Below, in pieces: positions 48,081-55,846 of a stretch of 64,000 nt of DNA (position 1 is its first letter; every line of letters starts with the position of its first letter). Source of the DNA: Bacteriovoracaceae bacterium (GTDB lineage Bacteria; Bdellovibrionota; Bacteriovoracia; Bacteriovoracales; Bacteriovoracaceae); assembly GCA_021737405.1 (NCBI GenBank), contig JAIPEG010000002.1:272828-336827 (forward strand). Reading direction: 5' to 3'. The notes beneath the pieces were generated by a model. That model was not told the origin of the DNA. It saw only the letters and a program-made list of their open reading frames with translations, and did not search any database. The position numbers and the translations under genes are program-made.

Positions 48081-48586
48081 TACCAAATCCTATCTGTGAC
48101 GGTTCCACATTCGGAACACGATTTATGGTCGCTGTTATAATATCTATCAAAGACAGCCCCAAATTGAGTTTCAATATTTTCTAAATGAAAAGATTCTTCA
48201 TAAAGTTTATGGCAGCAATTCTTGCAGTACCACTGAAGCTTATCAGTATCACCTTCTTCCCTGGTCTTTTCCACTACGAGGCCAATTGAGTTCGCCATCC
48301 TCTGTGGAGAGTGAGGGGTGCCTCTTCGTAGCATGTAGATTTCTCCGGCCTTTATGGGTACATCTTCAAATTTTCCATCTTGATTGATCGTTCTTAAATT
48401 CATTTCACCTTCTAATTGATAAAAGAATTCATCAGATTGGTTGACGTGAAAGTCAGTGCGCTCATTTGGACCACCAACGACCATAATAATAAAAGTTGAA
48501 TCTTTAAAAACAACTTTATTGCCAACTGGTGGTTTTAAAAGCTCACGATTTTCATCGATCCATTTTTGAAAATTAAAGGCTTTCAT
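48080..48586 (-). CDS. 3-Hydroxyanthranilate 3,4-dioxygenase
   Basis: Opens the ring of 3-hydroxyanthranilate to 2-amino-3-carboxymuconate semialdehyde. The 168-residue cupin has the Fe(II) ligands H47, E53 and H92 (DFHVNQSDEFFYQ and RGTPHSP) and substrate arginines R43 and R96. The bacterial C-terminal rubredoxin-like metal site is C121/C124 (CKNC) and C157/C160 (CSEC). This matches the nbaC/kynurenine enzyme closely. It is fourth in the operon kynB-dehydrogenase-deaminase-dioxygenase-SDR. Confidence 0.93.
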   Translation of the reverse strand: MKAFNFQKWIDENRELLKPPVGNKVVFKDSTFIIMVVGGPNERTDFHVNQSDEFFYQLEGEMNLRTINQDGKFEDVPIKAGEIYMLRRGTPHSPQRMANSIGLVVEKTREEGDTDKLQWYCKNCCHKLYEESFHLENIETQFGAVFDRYYNSDHKSCSECGTVTDRIW

Positions 48587-48595
48587 TGATTCTCC

Positions 48596-49015
48596 TTATT
48601 CAGCAACAGTCGCAATACATTTAAGCTCAATAGCGATTGGGGTAGGAAGCTTGTTGATTTCTACTGTGGTCCTACAGGGGCGGTTATCTTTAAAGTATTC
48701 AGCATATATTTCGTTATAGATCTTAAAGTCTTCATCCATATTAGTAAGAAAAACGGTGACGTCGACAAGATTTTCCCAACTTGAGCCAGAGGCTTCAAGA
48801 ATTAACCGTACATTTTTAAAAACACTGTGGCATTGGGCCGCAATATCATAGCTAGATATTTTACCTGCTTCATTTAATGTAACACCCGGAATTTCCTTTT
48901 TTCCTCTCTCCCTTGGACCAACACCAGAGAGAAATAAAAGGTTCCCAACTTTTCTAGCATGGGGATAAAGGCCAACAGGCTCTGGGGCTTGATCTGAATT
49001 TAGTTCTTGGCTCAT
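48596..49015 (-). CDS. RidA-family 2-aminomuconate deaminase
   Basis: About 139 residues from ATG 49015, which has TAGGAG eight bases upstream; the frame runs open to 49039. The start MSQELNSDQAPEPVGLYPHARKVGNLLFLSGVGPR is the pattern of AmnD/NbaF deaminases in the 2-aminomuconate pathway. DVTVFLTNMDEDF and NRPCRTTVEINKLP hold the RidA Arg and Glu active-site residues. It should release ammonia from 2-aminomuconate to give 4-oxalocrotonate. It is flanked by the dehydrogenase and dioxygenase of the same route. Confidence 0.85.
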   Translation of the reverse strand: MSQELNSDQAPEPVGLYPHARKVGNLLFLSGVGPRERGKKEIPGVTLNEAGKISSYDIAAQCHSVFKNVRLILEASGSSWENLVDVTVFLTNMDEDFKIYNEIYAEYFKDNRPCRTTVEINKLPTPIAIELKCIATVAE

Positions 49016-49023
49016 GAATTCTC

Positions 49024-50448
49024 CTAATATTGAATACAAATATTCTTAGCTTCTGTAAAAAATCTTAAAGCGTCATATCCGCCTTCTCTTCCAACTCCAC
49101 TATCTTTAACGCCGCCAAAAGGAGTCCGAAGATCTCTTAACATCCATGTATTGATCCAAACGATCCCGGCATCGAGTTTTTCTGCAACACGATGGGTACG
49201 ACTTGAATTTTCTGTCCAAACAGAAAAGGCCAGGCCGTAGTTTGTAGAATTTGCAATCTCAATGGCTTCTTCCTCTGTCTTAAAAGACTGAATCGTGGCA
49301 ACGGGTCCAAAGATTTCTTGTTGGTTTGTTTGGCAGCTTGCTCCGAGTCCTTCAATAAGGGTAGGTTCTATAAAGTAGCCGCTGTTTCCATGGCGCTTTC
49401 CACCAGTAAGGATAATGCCCCCCTCGCTTTTTGCTAGTTCAATACAGCTCATGACTTTCTCAAAGTGCTCTTTACTAACAAGCGCTCCTTGTTGTGTTCC
49501 CGCTGACATTGGGTTACCGACTTTTAAATCACCGATCTTTTCTATGAGATCACCTTTCATTCTTTCATAAAGAGATTCGTGAATAAGAATACGAGAGCCA
49601 CATAAGCAAATCTGACCTTGGTTTGAGTAAGCGGCCCTTAATACTCCAGAGAGAGCTTTGTCATAATCGCAATCTTTAAAAACGATCGTGGCATTCTTTC
49701 CACCCATTTCAAGAGAAACTTTTTTAAACTCAGAAGCAGCAAGCTTAGAGATAACTTTTCCAGTCGCCGTTGATCCCGTGAAGGAGACGGCCTTGATTTC
49801 TTTATTTTGAACGAGTTCTTCTCCCATGCGAGAGCCATGGCCATGCAATATATTGAGAACACCATTTGGAAGTCCGGCTTCCTTTGCAATCTCGCCAAGT
49901 ATTGAGGCCGTAATTGGAGTAACTTCAGAAGGTTTTCCAATGACACAGTTTCCAGCAGCGAGGGCAGGTGCAATTTTCCAAGTAAAAAGATAAAGGGGAA
50001 GATTCCATGGGCTAATACAGGTAACGATGCCTAAGGGTTGGCGTCTCGTATAGTTTACAGCACCCTGCATGTGATAAGCGTCTTGAGAATATTGGCAAAT
50101 CGCATCTGCAAAGAACTGGAGGTTTACTGCAGCCCTTGGAATATCAACTGTTTTTGCCACACTCAGTGGTTTTCCATTATCCATGGATTCAATAGTCGCA
50201 AGCTCATCAAGACGAGACTTAATGATGTCTGCCATTTTCCTTAAAACTTTGGCCCTTCTCTCGGGACTTTTAGCACTCCAAGATGGGTAGGCTTTTTTCG
50301 CAGCTTCGATCGCTAGAGCTACATCTTCTGAGGTTGAGTTAACAACATCGGCTAATTTCTCCTCAGTGGCCGGGTTAATGGACTCCATCCATTCGCCCTT
50401 AACACCTTCACAATATTCACCATTAATAAAATTAAGAACTTTTCTCAT
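49024..50448 (-). CDS. 2-Aminomuconic semialdehyde dehydrogenase
   Basis: NAD-dependent dehydrogenase producing 2-aminomuconate. It is a 474-residue ALDH with N149 (SPWNLP), E247 (LEMGGKNA), catalytic C281 (NQGQICLCGSR) and EIFGPVATI. The doubled cysteine context CLCGSRI and the overall pattern (PRAAVNLQFFADAI, NTWMLRDLRTPFGGVKDSGVGREGG) point to the AmnC/ALDH8A1 or hydroxymuconic-semialdehyde group. The neighbours on both sides are pathway enzymes, which settles the choice. It starts 5 bases after kynB with GGAGGGG as ribosome site. Confidence 0.88.
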   Translation of the reverse strand: MRKVLNFINGEYCEGVKGEWMESINPATEEKLADVVNSTSEDVALAIEAAKKAYPSWSAKSPERRAKVLRKMADIIKSRLDELATIESMDNGKPLSVAKTVDIPRAAVNLQFFADAICQYSQDAYHMQGAVNYTRRQPLGIVTCISPWNLPLYLFTWKIAPALAAGNCVIGKPSEVTPITASILGEIAKEAGLPNGVLNILHGHGSRMGEELVQNKEIKAVSFTGSTATGKVISKLAASEFKKVSLEMGGKNATIVFKDCDYDKALSGVLRAAYSNQGQICLCGSRILIHESLYERMKGDLIEKIGDLKVGNPMSAGTQQGALVSKEHFEKVMSCIELAKSEGGIILTGGKRHGNSGYFIEPTLIEGLGASCQTNQQEIFGPVATIQSFKTEEEAIEIANSTNYGLAFSVWTENSSRTHRVAEKLDAGIVWINTWMLRDLRTPFGGVKDSGVGREGGYDALRFFTEAKNICIQY

Positions 50449-50453
50449 TTGTT

Positions 50454-51086
50454 TTACCCCTCCAAAAGGATCGCTCTAACAGGACTCGCGTCACCACCTT
50501 TAATTGGCAAGGGAAGTGCGAGAAGTTCATAGACACCTTCATTAACGGCGTCCAAAACGATTCCTTCTAGGATTGCTATTTTATTTTTATAAATCTCATT
50601 GTGAGTAAGAAGCTCTTTATCATCGGCAGGATCAACGCTTGGGGTATCGATCCCAATAAGCTGAACACCTTTTTTTGCCAAAAAAGTGATGAGCTCGGGG
50701 TCTAAGGCCGAAAAGTCATGATTCCAATTATTGGGATTGGGAAAACTACCTGTTTTAAAAAGCACGCGAGTTGCAGTCACTTCTGCATTTAAATCTTGTG
50801 GTCTAATTCTTGAGACCTTTTTTGAAATCTCTATAACTTGGCATTCACCCATATATGGAGTCAGGTCACATTGATCTATTGTCTTTCCATCTGGATGGTA
50901 ATGACTTGGCGCGTCCGTGTGAGCACCTAGATGGACTGTTGTGTTAATGGAAGATAGCACCAAATTGTTACCATTTTTAAAGCTCAGTAGCTCTTCTCTT
51001 TTAAAAGAAGTGTCTCCTGGAAACACTGCAATCTCTTCACTAATAACGGGAGTTATGTCGATAACCCTTTTTCCTTGAAAAACCAT
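50454..51086 (-). CDS. kynB: Kynurenine formamidase (arylformamidase)
   Basis: Hydrolyses N-formylkynurenine to kynurenine and formate. It is a 210-residue cyclase-family metal hydrolase with the metal motif HxxxHxDxPxH at H52, H56, D58 and H62 (VHLGAHTDAPSHY), plus IDITPVISEEIAVFPGDTSF at the start and LIGIDTPSVDPADDKEL, typical of KynB. It is the first gene of the minus-strand operon and divergent from the plus-strand kyn genes, sharing a palindromic control region. Confidence 0.93.
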   Translation of the reverse strand: MVFQGKRVIDITPVISEEIAVFPGDTSFKREELLSFKNGNNLVLSSINTTVHLGAHTDAPSHYHPDGKTIDQCDLTPYMGECQVIEISKKVSRIRPQDLNAEVTATRVLFKTGSFPNPNNWNHDFSALDPELITFLAKKGVQLIGIDTPSVDPADDKELLTHNEIYKNKIAILEGIVLDAVNEGVYELLALPLPIKGGDASPVRAILLEG

Positions 51087-51114
51087 TGTAATAGCTCTCT
51101 ATTTGCCAGATTAG

Positions 51115-51145
51115 CCTTGTAAACAAGGTTCATAATTTCTATCAT
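51115..51145 (+). promoter_or_regulatory. Divergent kyn control region with palindrome CCTTGTAAACAAGG
   Basis: CCTTGT (51115-51120) and ACAAGG (51123-51128) form an inverted repeat between kynB and the decarboxylase gene. It overlaps the -35 of a plus-strand promoter TTGTAA (51118-51123)-N16-TATCAT (51140-51145). One repressor bound here could shut both operons. The regulator is not in the window. Confidence 0.6.
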
Positions 51146-51180
51146 TCATTGGGTTTAGAAGGCAAAAAAAAGGGGATCAA

Positions 51181-51966
51181 ATGACACCTAATGATATTTT
51201 AGAGTGGGCTCAAACGCTTCACGACGCACGTTTAGAAACGGCACCCATTGAACAGATTTCAGATAAGATTAAAGACTTTTCAAGATCAGATGCTTATTCC
51301 ATCCAAGAGAGGGGAATTGAACTTAGAGAAGAGATGGGTGAGAAAGTAATAGGCTTAAAAATGGGTTTAACCTCAGAGGCCAAAAGAAAACAAATGGATT
51401 TAGATTCACCCTTATACGGGGTGCTTACTAATAAGATGAAAGTCGAAAATGGTGGGACCTATAAATTGGCCAATCAGATTCATCCGAAGATTGAACCAGA
51501 AGTGGCGTTCCTAATTTCAAAAGAGCTCTCTGGCAATGTTACTCGTGAAGAAGTGTTGGCGGCAACGTCTGAGGTTTATTCATGTATGGAGATTCTTGAT
51601 AGTCGCTATAAGCAATTTAAATATTTTTCAATGGAAGATGTTATTTCAGATAACTCTTCTTCGAGCCAGTTTATTCTTGGTGAACCGTTAAAAGATTTTT
51701 CGGGTTTAAATCTAACGGATTTAAAACTTAAAATGAAAGTTAATGGAACCGTTGCCCAAGAGGGAACAACGGCCGCTATTAGTGGAGACCCTGTAATTTC
51801 CGTTATTCAATTGTGTGAACTTTTGGCCGTAAGAGGCAAGTCTCTTCCTGCTGGAAGTATTGTGTTGGCAGGTGCTGCAACTATTGCAGTTGCTTTAGAA
51901 CCAGGTATGAATGTTGAACTTGAGATGGAAGGCTTTAAAACCATGTCAGTTAAAGTAGAGGCTTAA
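51181..51966 (+). CDS. 4-Oxalocrotonate (2-oxo-3-hexenedioate) decarboxylase
   Basis: A 261-residue member of the hydratase/decarboxylase (FAH-like) family that turns 4-oxalocrotonate into 2-oxopent-4-enoate. The segment VIGLKMGLTSEAKRKQMDLD followed by SPLYGVLTNKM, then KIEPEVAFLI with the metal-binding Glu residues, fits AmnE/XylI better than the hydratase XylJ, though the two are related. This makes it the step after the deaminase of the opposite operon. The hydratase and aldolase that would finish the route are not in the window. Confidence 0.78.
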   Translation: MTPNDILEWAQTLHDARLETAPIEQISDKIKDFSRSDAYSIQERGIELREEMGEKVIGLKMGLTSEAKRKQMDLDSPLYGVLTNKMKVENGGTYKLANQIHPKIEPEVAFLISKELSGNVTREEVLAATSEVYSCMEILDSRYKQFKYFSMEDVISDNSSSSQFILGEPLKDFSGLNLTDLKLKMKVNGTVAQEGTTAAISGDPVISVIQLCELLAVRGKSLPAGSIVLAGAATIAVALEPGMNVELEMEGFKTMSVKVEA

Positions 51967-51968
51967 AA

Positions 51969-53252
51969 ATGATGTCATTTAATGAAAAACATAACTCAAT
52001 TCAAGCTGCTAAAGAGCTCGATAACCAAGATGAACTTTATAATTTTCGTAATGAGTTTCATTTTCCCCTTACTGAGTCAGGGGATAAATGCTTATATTTT
52101 ACCGGGCACAGCTTAGGGCTAATGCCAAAGAATGCCGAAAGTTTTATTCAAGAAGAACTTAATGCTTGGAAGGCATTCGGTGTAGAAGGTCACTTTAAAG
52201 GAAAACACCCTTGGCTTCCTTACCATGAGTTCTTAACTGAAAATATGGCAAAAATTGTCGGAGGAAAACCTGAAGAAGTCGTCGTAATGAATTCTTTAAC
52301 GGTAAATCTTCATCTCATGCTTGTAAGTTTTTATCGTCCGACCCAAAAGAGAAATAAAATCCTTATTGAGCACACAACTTTCCCTTCTGATAAGTATGCT
52401 GTTGATTCTCAAGCTCGCTTTCACGGCCATGATCCTAAGGAAGCGATTGTTATGCTTAAGCCAAGTGAAGGCAAGATGACTCTGAGTGACGATGAATTGG
52501 TAGAGCAAATAAAGTCTCACGGTGATTCACTCGCACTCGTAATGTTAGGGAATTGTAATTACCTATCGGGACAGTGTTTTAACTTTAAAAAGGTTGTTCA
52601 AGCAGCTAAGGAAGTAGGCGCTAATGTTGGCTTTAACTTGGCCCACGGTGCAGGAAACCTATTGTTAGACCTTCATAATGTTGAAGCTGACTTTGCTGTC
52701 TGGTGTACTTATAAATATTTAAATTCTGGCCCTGGAGGCCTTGCTGGTGCCTTTGTTCATGAAAAGCATCTTAATAACCCTGAGATCCCTCGTTTTGAAG
52801 GCTGGTGGGGAACCAAGAAAGAAACTCGTTTTAAAATGAAGCCTGAGTTTGAACCGATGGGAACTGTTGAATCATGGCAGCTTTCTAATCCTCCGATTTT
52901 TCAACTTGCTGCGATTAGGGCCAGTCTTGAGCTTTATAACGAAGCTGGAATGGAGAATTTAAGAGCAAAAGGTGACAATTTAACCGGCTATCTTGAATGG
53001 TTGCTTGAAACGAATTGCGGAAACTCACTTGAAATCGTTACTCCTAAATTTGAAGAAGGAAAGCAAACACGTGGGTCCATGCTTTGTGTAAGAGTTAAGG
53101 GAGATGCAAAAAAGGTAGAGGCGAAGCTCAAGGAAGCTGGAGCCGTTGTTGATTTTCGTGAACCAGATATTTTAAGAATGGCACCAATTCCTCTTTATAA
53201 TTCATTTGAAGATGTCTTTGAATTGGTAGAAGTAATAAAGAGTGCATTTTAA
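51969..53252 (+). CDS. kynU: Kynureninase
   Basis: PLP enzyme splitting 3-hydroxykynurenine (or kynurenine) into 3-hydroxyanthranilate (or anthranilate) and alanine. The 427-residue protein shows YFTGHSLGLMPK, VVMNSLTVNLHLML, TTFPSDKYAVDSQ, NLAHGAGNLLLDLH and the PLP-lysine region WCTYKYLNSGPGG, all typical. It begins 2 bases after the decarboxylase stop; ATG 51972 is an alternative. Together with kmo it forms the middle of the pathway. Confidence 0.95.
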   Translation: MMSFNEKHNSIQAAKELDNQDELYNFRNEFHFPLTESGDKCLYFTGHSLGLMPKNAESFIQEELNAWKAFGVEGHFKGKHPWLPYHEFLTENMAKIVGGKPEEVVVMNSLTVNLHLMLVSFYRPTQKRNKILIEHTTFPSDKYAVDSQARFHGHDPKEAIVMLKPSEGKMTLSDDELVEQIKSHGDSLALVMLGNCNYLSGQCFNFKKVVQAAKEVGANVGFNLAHGAGNLLLDLHNVEADFAVWCTYKYLNSGPGGLAGAFVHEKHLNNPEIPRFEGWWGTKKETRFKMKPEFEPMGTVESWQLSNPPIFQLAAIRASLELYNEAGMENLRAKGDNLTGYLEWLLETNCGNSLEIVTPKFEEGKQTRGSMLCVRVKGDAKKVEAKLKEAGAVVDFREPDILRMAPIPLYNSFEDVFELVEVIKSAF

Positions 53253-53266
53253 ATAGAGAGAAAAGT

Positions 53267-54658
53267 ATGGAAAAGATCGTTATATCAGGCGCTGGACTTG
53301 TTGGAGCTTTTTGGGCCTTGGCCATGAAGAAAAGAGGCCATGATGTTGAGCTTTATGAAAAACGATCTGACATGCGCTTGGACTCAGCCGATGGTGGGCG
53401 CTCGATTAACTTAATTGCAACTTCTCGTGCTCTTAATGCTTTTTCTACTGTTGGGGTGTTAGAAGAGGTAAAAAAAATAGTTGTTCCGGTTACAGGAAGA
53501 ATGATGCACTCCTTGGAGGGCGATTTAACTTACCAGCCTTATGGTAGGGATGAGTCAGAATGTAACTATAGTGTTTCTCGTGCTCTTTTAAATATTACTC
53601 TTTTAAATGAAGCTGAAAAGGCTGGCGTTAAGATTATTTTTTCTCATGAGCTTGAATCATTAGATCCAGACAAAGGAGTCGCTAACTTTAGTGGAAATGA
53701 AGTTGTCTTTGATCGCTTCTTCGGTGCCGATGGAGCAGGCTCTCCAACACGCAAAGAACTTTTAAGATTAATGCCAGAAGCTACTGAAAGCGTTGACTTC
53801 ATAGATTCAGATTATAAAGAGCTTTTAATGCCAGCTGGAAGTGGAAATGAATATCCCATGGAAAAGAAGGCGCTTCATATTTGGCCTCGTGGAAGTCACA
53901 TGCTTATGGCCCTTCCTAATCTTTCGGGTAGCTTTACAATGACGATGTATTTGCCAAGAACTGGCGAGGATAGCTTTGAAAACTTAAAAACTAAAGAAGA
54001 CGTTACTAAGTTCTTTGAAAAATTTTACAAAAGCTCTATTCTTCATATGCCTGACTTTGCTGCAGAATACTTTGAAAATCCTCAAGGAAAGCTTGGAACA
54101 GTTAGAATGAGTAACTGGGTCTATAAAGATAAAGTCGCGCTTATCGGTGACGCTGCTCACGCAATTGTCCCTTTCTTTGGGCAAGGAATGAATTGCGGTA
54201 TGGAAGATTGCTTTTATCTTCTCTCCTTCATTGAAAAACATGGGGAATCTTGGCTAAAAGTATTTGATGATTATGATCGCTATCAAAGACCAAATGGTAA
54301 TGCCATTGCCGATATGGCCTTAGAGAATTTTGTCGAAATGAAAGAAAAGGTGGGTGATGCTCGTTTTCTTCTTAAGAAAGCGGTGGAGCATCAAATTGAA
54401 AATCTTTTTCCAGAAAAATATCGCGCTCGCTACGGGATGGTTACCTATACTTTGATTCCCTATGCAAAGGCCCAAAAAGCTGGATTGATTCAAAATGAAA
54501 TTCTTGATGAACTAACAAAAGATATTCAAAGCGTTGATCAACTTGATGTGAAAAAAGCAGAATCTCTTATCAATGAAAGATTCGTTCCCTTTCTTAATGA
54601 AGAAGGTATTCAGCTTAGACGCTATCAAGAAGGTGAAAAACCTCGTTATATTTCCTAA
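53267..54658 (+). CDS. kmo: Kynurenine 3-monooxygenase
   Basis: FAD-dependent hydroxylase making 3-hydroxykynurenine. The 463-residue protein starts with the dinucleotide site IVISGAGLVGAFWALAMKKRGHDVELYEKR. It also has DGGRSINLIATSRAL (substrate Arg region), DRFFGADGAGSPTR and the FAD motif ALIGDAAHAIVPFFGQGMNCGMEDC, closely matching KMO of animals and Cytophaga/Pseudomonas. The C-terminal helical part has weaker hydrophobicity than the animal membrane anchor. It converges with the dioxygenase gene with one base between stops. Confidence 0.95.
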   Translation: MEKIVISGAGLVGAFWALAMKKRGHDVELYEKRSDMRLDSADGGRSINLIATSRALNAFSTVGVLEEVKKIVVPVTGRMMHSLEGDLTYQPYGRDESECNYSVSRALLNITLLNEAEKAGVKIIFSHELESLDPDKGVANFSGNEVVFDRFFGADGAGSPTRKELLRLMPEATESVDFIDSDYKELLMPAGSGNEYPMEKKALHIWPRGSHMLMALPNLSGSFTMTMYLPRTGEDSFENLKTKEDVTKFFEKFYKSSILHMPDFAAEYFENPQGKLGTVRMSNWVYKDKVALIGDAAHAIVPFFGQGMNCGMEDCFYLLSFIEKHGESWLKVFDDYDRYQRPNGNAIADMALENFVEMKEKVGDARFLLKKAVEHQIENLFPEKYRARYGMVTYTLIPYAKAQKAGLIQNEILDELTKDIQSVDQLDVKKAESLINERFVPFLNEEGIQLRRYQEGEKPRYIS

Positions 54659-54659
54659 T

Positions 54660-55754
54660 CTAGTTTTGAAAATTAAAACTTAAATCTCTCTTTAAATCCG
54701 ACGGGAGTTTAGGAAGATCCTTTCTGGCGATTAAAAAAGTCGAGAGATTAAACATATCTTCATAGACACGATTATTTTCTGCAGCCATCTTTAAGTAATG
54801 ATGACCTGAGGAACCGCCTGTTCCAATTTTGGTCCCTAACATTCTTTGGGCCATAAGAGCATGACGATAACGCCAGGTTGTGAAATTTTCATCAATGTCC
54901 ATTAAGCAAGTAATGAAGCGGTAAGGCAGGTGAAGAATTGGCTCTTCACGATAGAGAAGAATAAAGAGGGCATTCAGTGTGGCCCTTTGAGATAGGACTC
55001 GTTTACCTTGCTCTTTTAGTTGATCGTGATCTTCTTGATTAAAAAGTGATTTAAAAGTTCTCTTTGTTGCTTCTAGGTTTGCAAGCTGCCCCTCTAGTGC
55101 CTTGGGGGGGAGGGTGGCCACGTTACTTTTAATAATTTCTTCATCTCGCTTAAGCATGGTCTCAATGACCGCTTCATATTCATCCCAAAAATTAAAATTT
55201 TCTTTTTGGGTAAACGGAAGTCTTTCTAACCAAATGTTCACAAGATCAAGAAGAGAATCTTTCTTTTCAATTTCAAGAATGTGGTTTTTATCTTTTTCAC
55301 TAAGACGACCTAAGAAGTAATCTCGGTCTACGGATTTTCTATTATGAGTTCTCAATCCCATGCGCACTTCAATTTCTCTAAACTGAACAGACTGAAATCC
55401 AGATGCAGGCACGAGGAGGTCTCTAAACTCTAGAAAATCCATTGGGCTCATTGATTCCATAACAGGGAGTTGATCCAATAATAAGGATTGAATCTTTATA
55501 ACCCTCTCCAAGCGAGAGACAGCAACGGCAATTAGATTCTCTGGAATTTTTGGTGCTGAGAAAATGTCGAGGACAGAAGAAAACTCGTGGATGATTTGTT
55601 TAAACCAGATTTCATAAACTTGATGCACAATAATAAAAAGGGTTTCATCGTGGGCCTCTTTTCCATTGGCCTTACTCTTTGGGTGCTGAGCGTCGAGAAG
55701 TTTCTCAAGCTGCAAGTAGTCACCGTAGTAAGTTCCTTCAATATCTTGTCCCAC
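54660..55754 (-). CDS. kynA: Tryptophan 2,3-dioxygenase
   Basis: Heme enzyme for the first step, tryptophan to N-formylkynurenine. The N-terminal part YYGDYLQLEKLLDAQ and HDETLFIIVHQVYEIWFKQI contain the distal His and substrate-binding residues. FREIEVRMGL and RYRHALMAQRMLGTKIGTGGSSGHHYLK (over 20 residues, spanning about 320-347) hold the substrate loop and the proximal-His region. At 364 residues it is nearer the animal TDO length than the roughly 280 of typical proteobacterial KynA. It is a single gene, divergent from the ctaA/ctaB fusion. Confidence 0.94.
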   Translation of the reverse strand: MGQDIEGTYYGDYLQLEKLLDAQHPKSKANGKEAHDETLFIIVHQVYEIWFKQIIHEFSSVLDIFSAPKIPENLIAVAVSRLERVIKIQSLLLDQLPVMESMSPMDFLEFRDLLVPASGFQSVQFREIEVRMGLRTHNRKSVDRDYFLGRLSEKDKNHILEIEKKDSLLDLVNIWLERLPFTQKENFNFWDEYEAVIETMLKRDEEIIKSNVATLPPKALEGQLANLEATKRTFKSLFNQEDHDQLKEQGKRVLSQRATLNALFILLYREEPILHLPYRFITCLMDIDENFTTWRYRHALMAQRMLGTKIGTGGSSGHHYLKMAAENNRVYEDMFNLSTFLIARKDLPKLPSDLKRDLSFNFQN

Positions 55755-55775
55755 GTTAGTCTCCTTTAAAACTTA

Positions 55776-55788
55776 CCGGTCACACCGG
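55776..55788. promoter_or_regulatory. Inverted repeat CCGGT-CAC-ACCGG before the dioxygenase gene
   Basis: CCGGT (55776-55780) and ACCGG (55784-55788) lie 22 bases upstream of the dioxygenase ATG, inside the divergent gap with the heme-synthesis gene. This is a place for an operator or a leader hairpin. It differs in sequence from the palindrome at 51115, so the two kyn units need not share a regulator. Confidence 0.45.
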
Positions 55789-55794
55789 AATTGA

Positions 55795-55823
55795 TTGCGA
55801 TAGGCCTTGCTGATGTGTATAAA
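55795..55823 (+). promoter_or_regulatory. Promoter of the ctaA/ctaB fusion and oxidase genes
   Basis: TTGCGA (55795-55800), a 17-base spacer and TATAAA (55818-55823), with the gene start at 55847. The short distance leaves a leader of about 17 bases and no clear Shine-Dalgarno. Confidence 0.5.
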
Positions 55824-55846
55824 CCCAAAAAAACGTTTGAAATCTT

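Noticed and set aside
49137..49973. Several 70-110 codon ORFs inside the aminomuconate semialdehyde dehydrogenase gene
   Set aside because: They are in alternative frames of a fully conserved enzyme and have no start signals.
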